Shown here in pieces: positions 1 through 6,021 of a DNA stretch of 6,021 nt; within the stretch, counting starts at the first letter, position 1, and each line of letters starts with the position of its first letter. This stretch comes from Bacteroidota bacterium. GTDB lineage: Bacteria; Bacteroidota; Bacteroidia; Chitinophagales; LD1. A program made the position numbers and the translations under genes. A model generated the notes under the pieces. It was not told where the DNA came from and ran no database searches. It saw only the letters and a list, made by a program, of their open reading frames with translations. The stretch is from positions 1 to 6,021 of the forward strand of contig JAQBNQ010000363.1 of the NCBI GenBank assembly GCA_028288545.1. The letters run 5' to 3'.

Positions 1-732
1 CCTGTTTTGCGGCTGAATCGAGTTATCAATCAGGTTCCATTTTTTATCGGAATACTGAAGAAAATTATAGAGCGTAATTGATTTATCAAGATGCGCAAAG
101 TGATCGCTCATGTCTATTGCATGACTCATTACTCCGCCCCGTTTTGCAATGCGCTTAAACTCTTTTAAAATGTCAATTAGTATTTCGGGGTAGATATGTT
201 CGAAAGTGTTGTTAGAATTTACCAGGCCGATGCTTCCATCCGGCAGGTCAATTTTACGGGCATCGCCAACAATGGCGGTAATATTCATTTGTTCCAGCAG
301 GCCGGTTGCAGAAAATCCTTTGAGTCCTGACAACTTCTTAAGCAATTCCAACCGCCCCTTATCAACAGTAAAAGCAAAGCCTTTTTCAGCTTGTTTTATA
401 AACCTATTGATGGTAAGCAGAACGCGGTCTTCGCTCAGCAAGGATGAGATATCAATGGTGTAGATTTTTTCAGCTCCTGCCAAAAACAGGCCGATAGGCA
501 CAATAGGATACCATCCCGTGCCTATTTCAAGAGCTGTAAAATCTTTTGCTCCGCCATATTTGGTATAAGCGGCCATATGCCTTTCGCAATGGGTTAGCTT
601 GTCTTCAAAAAGGGCATCGCCTAAAACAACACCCCTGGTGATATATTTTTGAAAAAAGAAATTTAGCTGGTGGTTGAAAGGAAGGAATGAAATACTCTTT
701 TGAACTACTGCTTTTAAAATCCAAACCGCCAT
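1..732 (-). CDS. Class I SAM-dependent methyltransferase, 3' end beyond the window
   Basis: The reverse strand reads open from an ATG at 732 to the window edge, giving 244 residues with no stop; the C-terminus is missing. The Rossmann-fold methyltransferase signature is visible. Motif I is LEIGTGWYP (residues 68-76, the glycine-rich SAM-binding loop). An acidic residue at the end of strand 2 (YTIDIS, D94) would contact the SAM ribose. GDARKIDLPDGSIGLV (156-171) matches the motif II/III region, and NTFEHIYPE (175-183) lies at the motif IV/post-IV position of Methyltransf_11/25-like enzymes. About 65 residues precede motif I, including a hydrophobic, basic stretch (residues 1-35) that could be a membrane-associating helix. 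An in-frame stop at 769-771 and no other start codon between support ATG 732. The leader is AT-rich with no Shine-Dalgarno. The acceptor substrate is unknown; sugar, lipid or small-molecule targets are all possible. The gene diverges from the SusC/SusD operon, so a shared function is not implied. Fold assignment is confident, specificity is not. Confidence 0.88.
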   Translation of the reverse strand, partial: MAVWILKAVVQKSISFLPFNHQLNFFFQKYITRGVVLGDALFEDKLTHCERHMAAYTKYGGAKDFTALEIGTGWYPIVPIGLFLAGAEKIYTIDISSLLSEDRVLLTINRFIKQAEKGFAFTVDKGRLELLKKLSGLKGFSATGLLEQMNITAIVGDARKIDLPDGSIGLVNSNNTFEHIYPEILIDILKEFKRIAKRGGVMSHAIDMSDHFAHLDKSITLYNFLQYSDKKWNLIDNSIQPQNR

Positions 733-763
733 GCTTATTTGTATCTGTTTAAATGAGATGAAC

Positions 764-910
764 TTATGCTAAAATCTCTGCCTTTTTCTTGCAGCGATCA
801 ATGGAATTCTTAGCGGTTTGGTAAAAGCTTCCCCTATCTTCTGCTCGCTTATAAGGCGGTCGGCCTCCATAAACATTTCCTCCCATCCTCACTCTTAGTG
901 CTTCATTCAT
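764..910 (-). CDS. Possible small ORF of 48 residues upstream of the methyltransferase, function unknown
   Basis: On the reverse strand an ATG at 910 opens a 48-codon frame ending in TAA at 764-766. It ends 31 bases before the methyltransferase start and reads in the same direction. The product is basic and polar, with a Gly/Arg-rich stretch (RMGGNVYGGRPPYKRAEDRG, residues 8-27) and a lysine-rich C-terminal part (CKKKAEILA). It has no signal peptide or membrane segment. The frame stays open upstream of the ATG to a stop at 956-958, so it could also be the eroded 3' end of a longer gene. A perfect TAnnTTTG -7 match lies 18 bases before the ATG (929-936). I do not recognise the family. An open frame of this length arises by chance fairly often, so this is a candidate only. 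Confidence 0.3.
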   Translation of the reverse strand: MNEALRVRMGGNVYGGRPPYKRAEDRGSFYQTAKNSIDRCKKKAEILA

Positions 911-928
911 AACTATAGGTTTGATGGG

Positions 929-936
929 CAAACGTA
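929..936 (-). promoter_or_regulatory. Candidate Bacteroidota -7 promoter box driving the minus-strand unit
   Basis: Read on the reverse strand, these bases are TACGTTTG, a perfect match to the Bacteroidota primary sigma -7 consensus TAnnTTTG. Transcription would start roughly at 920-925, just before the ATG of the candidate small ORF at 910 and about 190 bases before the methyltransferase ATG. No TTTG-like -33 element is present at the usual distance of about 19-21 bases upstream, which weakens the call. A six-fixed-base match can occur by chance in a region this size. Confidence 0.3.
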
Positions 937-1014
937 AGAAATCTTTCTCTTCTTTCTATCCGTGCCTTTTTGAGAGCTATTCATCTTATTTTCAGACAAA
1001 TATGGGTGTAATAA

Positions 1015-1034
1015 AGTTGTCAACTACCTCAACT
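1015..1034. repeat. Small inverted/direct repeat cluster, possible operator
   Basis: AGTTG (1015-1019) and CAACT (1021-1025) form a perfect 5-base inverted repeat around one central base. A second CAACT lies at 1030-1034, giving direct copies with a 9-base period. The cluster is about 145-165 bases upstream of the SusC-like start and just upstream of a candidate promoter at 1051-1085, a plausible place for an activator to bind. The units are short and chance is a serious alternative. Confidence 0.22.
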
Positions 1035-1050
1035 GGCTTTTATCAAGGGT

Positions 1051-1085
1051 TTTGGAAGATATAAAGTCCGTTTCGGGTATATTTT
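1051..1085 (+). promoter_or_regulatory. Candidate promoter for the SusC/SusD operon
   Basis: TTTG at 1051-1054 resembles the Bacteroidota -33 element. TATATTTT at 1078-1085 matches the -7 consensus TAnnTTTG at all fixed bases but the last. The 23-base spacing is longer than the usual 19-21. If used, it gives a 5' leader of roughly 85-90 bases. A competing -7 candidate, TAAAATTG at 1113-1120, is also one base off consensus but lacks a well-spaced -33 element. The sequence alone does not decide which one, if either, is used. Confidence 0.25.
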
Positions 1086-1179
1086 CCCCATTAATTGTTT
1101 GTTAACGAATATTAAAATTGGGGGAATCTCCTTAAATTCACCATCGCGATAACCTATTTCTTAACCAAATCTTAATCTC

Positions 1180-4100
1180 ATGAAAAGAATGCTACGCAAA
1201 GCATCCTTGTCAGTGTTGATGATTTGCATTCTACAGGTATTGAATGCACAGACAACCAACGTAATACAGGGAACAGTAAAAGACAACAAGGGTCTGCCGG
1301 TAACGGGGGCAACTATTGGGGTAAAAGGCACCACCATAGGTGCTTTATCAGATGCCGAAGGTAAATTTACAATAGCGGCTCCTGCCGATGCTACAACTTT
1401 AAAGATCACCTACATTGGCTACAAAACAAGGGAGATAGATATAGCCAAGGGTGATTTTAATGTTACGATGGACGAAGATATCCAGGGGCTGGATGAAGTG
1501 GTCGTAACTGCCCAGGCCGTTAGAAGAGAACAACGGAGTTTAGGTTACTCTACTACCACCGTTAAAAGCGAGGAGTTGAATGAGGTGTCTCCCAACTCAG
1601 CGCTTGATGCGCTACAAGGCAAAGTAGCAGGAGCTCAAATCACAAATGCATCAGGTGCTCCGGGAGGCTCTACCCGTGTTGTACTTAGAGGTGGTTCTTC
1701 CCTTACCGGAAATAATAATGCCTTAATTGTTGTGGACGGGGTGCCCATTGACAACTCCAATTTTGGTTTTGGCGATGCCCTGAAAAATAACGACATATTA
1801 AATAACCAATACGACGCCGGTAATAGAGGAAATGATATTAATCCACAGGACATAGAATCCGTAACAGTATTAAAGGGGGCTGCTGCTGTTGCGCTTTATG
1901 GCCAGCGAGGTGCTAACGGAGCTATCCTGTACACTACCAAGTCGGGAAAAGATGTAGTTAGGTCAGGCAAAAAATTTAAGGTTTCACTTAGCACCAATGT
2001 TACAGTAGAAACACCTTTAAAGCTGCCTAAAATGCAGAATGAATTTGGGCAGGGAACTGAAGACAACAATGGAACACCATTTTTTGATGCTGCTCAAAAT
2101 TGGAGCTGGGGACCTAAACTTGATGGCTCTTTGCAACCTTGGGGTACACCTGTTAATGGGCAGATAAGAGTAAAACCCTATAGTGCGGTTCCCAATAATG
2201 TGGGTTCGTTTTTTAATGTTGGTGCAACCTATAATAATACAGTTGCTATTTCGGGAGGCGACAAGGGGACTAGTTTTTACACCTCGTTTAACAATGTGAA
2301 ATACGATGGAATAGTACCCACTACAGGTTACCAGCGTAATTCTTTAAGGTTAAACGTAACACATGATTTCTCAGATGCCTTGTCCGTTACGGGTAATTTT
2401 AATTATACTAAAACCAATAGCCAGCTGCCCGTAGGTTCACAGGGAAACCAAGGGGTATATAACACTCTGTTGAACACCCCCGTAGATATTCCGATAAGGG
2501 ATGGTAGGGATCTTAGTAGTCCATTTAATCAGCCAGGAAATTATTATGACCATTATTACACCAATCCTTATTGGGTTTTGGCCAATGAAAAAACCACAGA
2601 TAATGTTGACCGGTTTATGAATAATGTGAGTGTAAATTATAAACCCATTAAATGGCTTTCGTTTACAGGTAGGTTTGGCGCGGATATTTATACCGATACC
2701 CGTGAACAGAAGTTTTTGAAATATGACTTCATAAGTTCAGGTTATTTGTCATCCAATTACCAAGGGCCGCCGGATGAGTTTCCGGTTACTTACAGAGGAA
2801 AATATTCTCAGGACCTTTATCGGGTTAATAATATAAATGGTGATTTGATGGCCACCTTTAACAAAGAATTTAAACACGACCTGGCGCTTACAGCTATGGT
2901 AGGGTTTAATGCCTATAGCAACACAATCAGAAATACTTATGTGGAAACGTCGGGGCTTGTTATTCCCGATCAGTATAGTATAAATAATTCCTTAGATCGT
3001 CCGACAGTTTTAGATCAGACTTTCACTAACAGAATTCTTGGTGTATATGCTGATGTGGATTTAAGCTATAAAAACTTTTTCTTTATCGACCTTACAGCCC
3101 GTAATGATTGGTCATCAACCTTACCGGTCGATCACCGATCGTATTTCTACCCTGGAGTAAGTACCTCTTTAGTATTTACCGATATCCCAAAGAAAAAGAT
3201 CAACCCGATGATCCTTTCTTACGGTAAAGTCAGGGCGAGCATCGCTCAAATAGGAAAAGACGCAAGCGCCTACCAGTTGAAAAACTATTTTGTTGGTGGC
3301 GATGTAAGTGATCTTTTCCTCAATACAAATATTAAAACTCCATATTATTCGCCTGCTGCATCCAATATTCCAGGCTATGCGCTTAGTACCACTATGGCCA
3401 ACCCTAACTTAAAACCCGAAATTTCGACTACGTGGGAGGCAGGGTTGGACTTGTCATTTTTGAAGGATAGGCTGAGCGTTGAGTTCACTTATTACTGGAA
3501 ACGCTCCATAAATGAAATAATGATAATACCTGTTGCTCCAAGTTCGGGTTATACAGATCAGGTGGTAAATGCGGGTATCCTTTCTAACCAGGGAGTTGAA
3601 TTAGCATTTAGGGGAGTGCCAGTAAGCACTAAGAGCGGTTTTAAATGGGAGATATTCGGAACGTTCACAAAAAATTATAGCAAGGTTATTAAAGTAGCTG
3701 ATAATACTACCCAAATCACTCTTCCTAATACCGCCAGTAACATTACTGAAGTTGCCCAGGTGGGGCAACCTTACGGATCTTTTTATGGCACAGCGGCGAA
3801 AACGGATGGCAATGGACATGTTGTAGTTGACAGTGCCAGCGGTTTGCCTATACCTACAGCCCAAGCTCAGATTTTGGGCAATTATCAACCTGATTGGTTA
3901 GGCAGTATCGGTACTTCCTTTTCATACAAAGGATTTAAGTTTACAATATTATTGGATGGACGTATGGGTGGGCAGGTTTACTCGAATACTGCTGAACTTC
4001 AAATGTTTTTAGGCAACGACCCCAAAACAACTTATAACGACCGCAATCCCTTTGTAGTTCCTAACAGCGTTTATATGAATAGCGAAGGACAATACGTTAC

Positions 4101-4434
4101 AAACACAACCAAAGTAGCACCCTATAATTATTGGGGCGCAACGCTTTCAAGTTTGCAATTTCCGCAATATTCTCTGGTGTCGGCAAGTTTTATGAAAATC
4201 AGGGAAATTTCAGTAAGCTATTCCATTCCAGCTAAAGCCCTAAAGAAGACAAGATATATAACCGGGCTTACTGTTAAAGTTTTCGGTAATAATCTGGCTA
4301 TGTGGGTTCCAAAGTCAAACACCTATATCGACCCGGAGGTAAACTCCAGCGGTGCAGGCAATACTCAAGGGTATGAATTTCTCAATCTTCCATCCCTTAG
4401 AAGTGCCGGAGCAGGTGTAAATCTTGATTTCTAA
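1180..4434 (+). CDS. SusC/RagA-family TonB-linked outer-membrane transporter
   Basis: This 1084-residue protein has the full SusC layout and typical length. Residues 1-23 are a Sec signal peptide (basic start, hydrophobic core, likely cleavage after LNA before Q24). Residues about 28-97 form a carboxypeptidase-regulatory-like beta-sandwich (IQGTVKDNKGLPVTGATI, then ITYIGYKT). The TonB-box region LDEVVVTA is at 104-111. A plug domain follows, with LQGKVAGAQI, LIVVDGVPIDN, DIESVTVLKGAAAVALYGQ (from 224) and ending near YTTKSGK (251-257). The rest is a beta-barrel with family motifs TARNDWSSTLP (639-649), GKVRASIAQIGKDAS (from 682) and NPNLKPEISTTWEAG (from 741). It ends in phenylalanine, as expected of outer-membrane barrels. 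There is no N-terminal STN domain, so direct signalling to a FecR-type anti-sigma factor is not expected. It should import an oligomeric nutrient, powered by TonB-ExbBD, with the SusD-like lipoprotein encoded 20 bases downstream. ATG 1180 is chosen because it precedes an ordinary signal peptide; M4 is a less likely alternative. The cargo cannot be inferred. Confidence 0.96.
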   Translation: MKRMLRKASLSVLMICILQVLNAQTTNVIQGTVKDNKGLPVTGATIGVKGTTIGALSDAEGKFTIAAPADATTLKITYIGYKTREIDIAKGDFNVTMDEDIQGLDEVVVTAQAVRREQRSLGYSTTTVKSEELNEVSPNSALDALQGKVAGAQITNASGAPGGSTRVVLRGGSSLTGNNNALIVVDGVPIDNSNFGFGDALKNNDILNNQYDAGNRGNDINPQDIESVTVLKGAAAVALYGQRGANGAILYTTKSGKDVVRSGKKFKVSLSTNVTVETPLKLPKMQNEFGQGTEDNNGTPFFDAAQNWSWGPKLDGSLQPWGTPVNGQIRVKPYSAVPNNVGSFFNVGATYNNTVAISGGDKGTSFYTSFNNVKYDGIVPTTGYQRNSLRLNVTHDFSDALSVTGNFNYTKTNSQLPVGSQGNQGVYNTLLNTPVDIPIRDGRDLSSPFNQPGNYYDHYYTNPYWVLANEKTTDNVDRFMNNVSVNYKPIKWLSFTGRFGADIYTDTREQKFLKYDFISSGYLSSNYQGPPDEFPVTYRGKYSQDLYRVNNINGDLMATFNKEFKHDLALTAMVGFNAYSNTIRNTYVETSGLVIPDQYSINNSLDRPTVLDQTFTNRILGVYADVDLSYKNFFFIDLTARNDWSSTLPVDHRSYFYPGVSTSLVFTDIPKKKINPMILSYGKVRASIAQIGKDASAYQLKNYFVGGDVSDLFLNTNIKTPYYSPAASNIPGYALSTTMANPNLKPEISTTWEAGLDLSFLKDRLSVEFTYYWKRSINEIMIIPVAPSSGYTDQVVNAGILSNQGVELAFRGVPVSTKSGFKWEIFGTFTKNYSKVIKVADNTTQITLPNTASNITEVAQVGQPYGSFYGTAAKTDGNGHVVVDSASGLPIPTAQAQILGNYQPDWLGSIGTSFSYKGFKFTILLDGRMGGQVYSNTAELQMFLGNDPKTTYNDRNPFVVPNSVYMNSEGQYVTNTTKVAPYNYWGATLSSLQFPQYSLVSASFMKIREISVSYSIPAKALKKTRYITGLTVKVFGNNLAMWVPKSNTYIDPEVNSSGAGNTQGYEFLNLPSLRSAGAGVNLDF

Positions 4435-4454
4435 AGTTCAAAAAATTTAGCCAA

Positions 4455-5933
4455 ATGAAAAAGCTATATAAATATTCAAAGCCAGCGCTGTTGATTGCCG
4501 TGCTCTTCACGCTAACAACTTGCAAGAAAAATAAATTTCTTGATGTAAATAAAAACCCGAACAATCCTGAACTGGTTGGTGTACAACTGGTTTTACCTAC
4601 CACAGAAGCCAACATCGGTTATATGATGGGCAACCAGTTAACCATTATCGGTGGCTTATGGGCCCAGTACTGGACCCAGGACCCGGCCAATGGTAGCCAG
4701 TATGGCAATTACGACGAGTACATAAACATATCACCGGATAACGATAATGTTTGGGCCTCTTTGTACACTGCGGCAACCAACCTTAATTATATTATTCAAA
4801 ATGCCGATAGCACACAAAAAAATTATGCAGCCATTGCATATTTTATGAAGGCCTATGATTTTCAAGTCATAACCGATGCCTTTGGCAGGGTGCCTCTTTC
4901 GCAAGCCTTGAAGGGAGTTAGCAACACTTCTCCTAAATATGATGACGAATCGATGGTTTACGATAGCCTTGTTGTGTGGATCAATGCCGGATTAAAAATC
5001 ATTGATGCAAGTAGAAAGTCACCGGCTGAGGATCTTATTTATCCCGGTGCAGATATGACGCAATGGCAAAAATTTGCCAATACATTACTACTTAAAATCT
5101 ACATCCGTCAGGGCCAGATAAGACCAACGGTAGCCCAGGCGGGTATCCAGGCTTTGAACACTAGCCAGGCCCAGTATTTATCAGATCCTACAGCAGATGA
5201 TGCCATGCTTCGCTACACTACTACTATTTACCAGCAGTATCCGTTGTATGCTACAGGGGTGTATTTACAGGTAAATGAATTAATGGCGAGCAACACCTGC
5301 TTGAATTACATGTTACAATTGAATGATACCAGGCTGACAGATTTTTACGACTATGCCAGTGCCACCGGACAATACCAGGGCATTCCACAGGGAGCATGGA
5401 AAAATCTGATCGGACAAGTACAGGATGCGAATTACAGCCTTCCCAATTCAACCGAAATTATTGCTGCAACAGCATCTGTCAGGTTCTTAACCAGTTCGGA
5501 AAGCAATTTTTTACAAGCGGAAGCAGCAGTTAGAGGATGGAGCCCGGGGGCATCCTCAGATCCGGCTACTTTATATGCTCAGGGAGTTACGGCCTCATGG
5601 GCTTCCTGGATAAATTCTTCAACTGATTCTTCGGTAAATGCATATTTAGTTTCGGATTCTGTAAATTTTGCTACTGCGGCGACTCAAAATCAAAAGTTGC
5701 GGCTAATTCTTACCCAGAAATGGGTATCGATGTGTGGTAACCAGAATTTTGAAGCCTGGACAGAATGGCGAAGAACAAGGCTTCCGGATTTCTTCACTAT
5801 ATCACAATCGTCTGTAATCGGAAACTCTTTCCCGCGGCGTATGGTTTATCCTAGTGCCGAGGTAAATAATAACGGAAGTTTCCCGGGTCTTCAACCTGTA
5901 ACAGCAAAAATTTGGTGGGATGTAAATCCTTAA
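4455..5933 (+). CDS. SusD/RagB-family nutrient-binding outer-membrane lipoprotein (SusD-like_2 type)
   Basis: This 492-residue lipoprotein is the partner of the SusC-like barrel encoded 20 bases upstream. Residues 1-22 are a lipoprotein signal, with the probable lipidated cysteine at C23 (LTTC, then KKNKF). The text after it, FLDVNKNPNNPE (28-39), is typical of the SusD-like_2 subfamily rather than classical starch-type SusD. Other family hallmarks are GGLWAQYWTQ (66-75), AYFMKAYDFQVITDAFGRVP (128-147), the TPR-like helix WQKFANTLLLKIYIR (204-218), QKWVSMCGNQNFEAWTEWRR (421-440) and FPRRMVYP (459-466). By family knowledge it is a mostly helical TPR-fold protein on the cell surface that captures ligand and closes over the barrel. 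Aromatic residues are plentiful (for example W69, W73), but ligand contacts cannot be assigned from sequence. Oddities are T at -1 of the lipobox, where G/A/S is usual, and basic rather than acidic residues after C23. The leader is A-rich with no Shine-Dalgarno. Confidence 0.95.
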   Translation: MKKLYKYSKPALLIAVLFTLTTCKKNKFLDVNKNPNNPELVGVQLVLPTTEANIGYMMGNQLTIIGGLWAQYWTQDPANGSQYGNYDEYINISPDNDNVWASLYTAATNLNYIIQNADSTQKNYAAIAYFMKAYDFQVITDAFGRVPLSQALKGVSNTSPKYDDESMVYDSLVVWINAGLKIIDASRKSPAEDLIYPGADMTQWQKFANTLLLKIYIRQGQIRPTVAQAGIQALNTSQAQYLSDPTADDAMLRYTTTIYQQYPLYATGVYLQVNELMASNTCLNYMLQLNDTRLTDFYDYASATGQYQGIPQGAWKNLIGQVQDANYSLPNSTEIIAATASVRFLTSSESNFLQAEAAVRGWSPGASSDPATLYAQGVTASWASWINSSTDSSVNAYLVSDSVNFATAATQNQKLRLILTQKWVSMCGNQNFEAWTEWRRTRLPDFFTISQSSVIGNSFPRRMVYPSAEVNNNGSFPGLQPVTAKIWWDVNP

Positions 5934-5954
5934 ACCCTTAAAAATTATCAGAAT

Positions 5955-6021
5955 ATGAAACGAATAACCTTAATAACAGTTTCTTTGACGGCCTGCTTGA
6001 TAATTTTGTTATTACCGGCTT
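5955..6021 (+). CDS. Start of a third operon gene encoding an exported protein, cut by the window edge
   Basis: An ATG at 5955, 21 bases after the SusD-like stop, opens 22 codons that run off the right edge. The visible sequence starts MKRITLITVS and continues with a hydrophobic stretch ending LIILLLPA, which is the profile of a Sec signal peptide or N-terminal anchor. LTAC (residues 11-14) fits the lipobox pattern, but the hydrophobic core continues after C14, so a normal signal peptide cleaved further on is more likely. The A-rich leader and the spacing match those of the SusD-like gene, supporting co-transcription. In such loci the next gene often encodes a secreted hydrolase or another surface lipoprotein, but nothing here shows which. 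Confidence 0.7.
   Translation, partial: MKRITLITVSLTACLIILLLPA

Larger units (their letters stand above)
733..1179. other. Divergent intergenic region between the methyltransferase and the SusC/SusD operon
   Basis: This 447-base stretch separates two divergently transcribed units and should hold both promoters. Its methyltransferase-proximal part overlaps the candidate small minus-strand ORF. Its SusC-proximal part (about 960-1179) is AT-rich and shows no convincing gene on either strand. It contains candidate -7 boxes and short repeats (listed separately) and a perfect 8-base palindrome ATCGCGAT at 1143-1150 in the SusC leader. I see no tRNA, no obvious riboswitch, no terminator hairpin followed by a T-run, and no insertion-sequence ends. 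Confidence 0.7.

Noticed and set aside
206..463. An 85-codon plus-strand open frame
   Set aside because: It lies wholly inside the minus-strand methyltransferase, whose frame carries clear SAM-binding motifs; the plus-strand translation shows no domain-like features.
938..957. AAGAAA / TTTCTT inverted repeat as a possible terminator
   Set aside because: The stem is short and all A/T-rich, there is no T-run in a sensible position, and the flanking genes diverge, so no terminator is expected here.
1143..1150. The perfect palindrome ATCGCGAT in the SusC-like leader
   Set aside because: It is a single 8-base palindrome with no second copy and no flanking symmetry, too short to call an operator.
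1161..1853. Minus-strand open frames at 1161-1409 and 1635-1853
   Set aside because: They overlap the signal peptide, N-terminal domain and plug of the SusC-like gene, whose frame is continuous with conserved motifs. They are antisense shadows.
3601..3888. A 95-codon minus-strand open frame
   Set aside because: It is antisense within the SusC-like barrel and shows no recognisable motif.
4397..5451. Minus-strand open frames at 4397-4615 and 5251-5451
   Set aside because: The first spans the end of the SusC-like gene and the start of the SusD-like gene; the second is inside the SusD-like gene. Both are explained as shadows.
5985..5996. LTAC as a lipobox in the third operon gene
   Set aside because: The hydrophobic stretch continues for several residues after the cysteine, so the cysteine probably lies inside the signal core. 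The truncated gene does not allow a firm decision.

Overview
The window looks like chromosomal DNA from a member of the Bacteroidota, probably of the Sphingobacteriales/Chitinophagales type (Mucilaginibacter- or Pedobacter-like). The reasons are a complete SusC/SusD outer-membrane nutrient-uptake pair, AT-rich leaders without Shine-Dalgarno sequences, and promoter elements resembling the Bacteroidota -7 box TAnnTTTG. The genus is an inference; no rRNA or other marker gene is present.

Layout. Bases 1-732 (minus strand) hold the first 244 codons of a class I SAM-dependent methyltransferase whose 3' end lies beyond the left edge. Just upstream of it, also on the minus strand, is a possible 48-codon small ORF (764-910), preceded by a perfect -7 box match at 929-936. 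Bases 733-1179 form a divergent intergenic region. It carries possible promoter elements for both directions and a small repeat cluster (AGTTG-T-CAACT plus another CAACT) at 1015-1034. Bases 1180-4434 (plus) encode a 1084-residue SusC/RagA-type TonB-linked transporter. Bases 4455-5933 (plus) encode its partner, a 492-residue SusD/RagB-type lipoprotein of the SusD-like_2 kind. At 5955 a third plus-strand gene begins with a hydrophobic export signal and is cut by the right edge after 22 codons.

How the genes work together. The plus-strand genes are separated by only 20 and 21 bases, with no terminator hairpin seen between them, so they are probably one operon. By family knowledge, the SusD-like lipoprotein sits on the cell surface as a lid over the SusC barrel. 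It captures an oligomeric nutrient, and the barrel imports it using energy from TonB-ExbBD. The cargo cannot be read from this window because no glycoside hydrolase, peptidase, sulfatase or regulator is visible. The exported third protein is the best lead. The methyltransferase is transcribed away from this operon and probably belongs to an unrelated unit.

Overall this is a fairly ordinary Bacteroidota nutrient-uptake locus. I see no strong evidence of an undescribed system. The least explained parts are the small minus-strand ORF and the divergent regulatory region.
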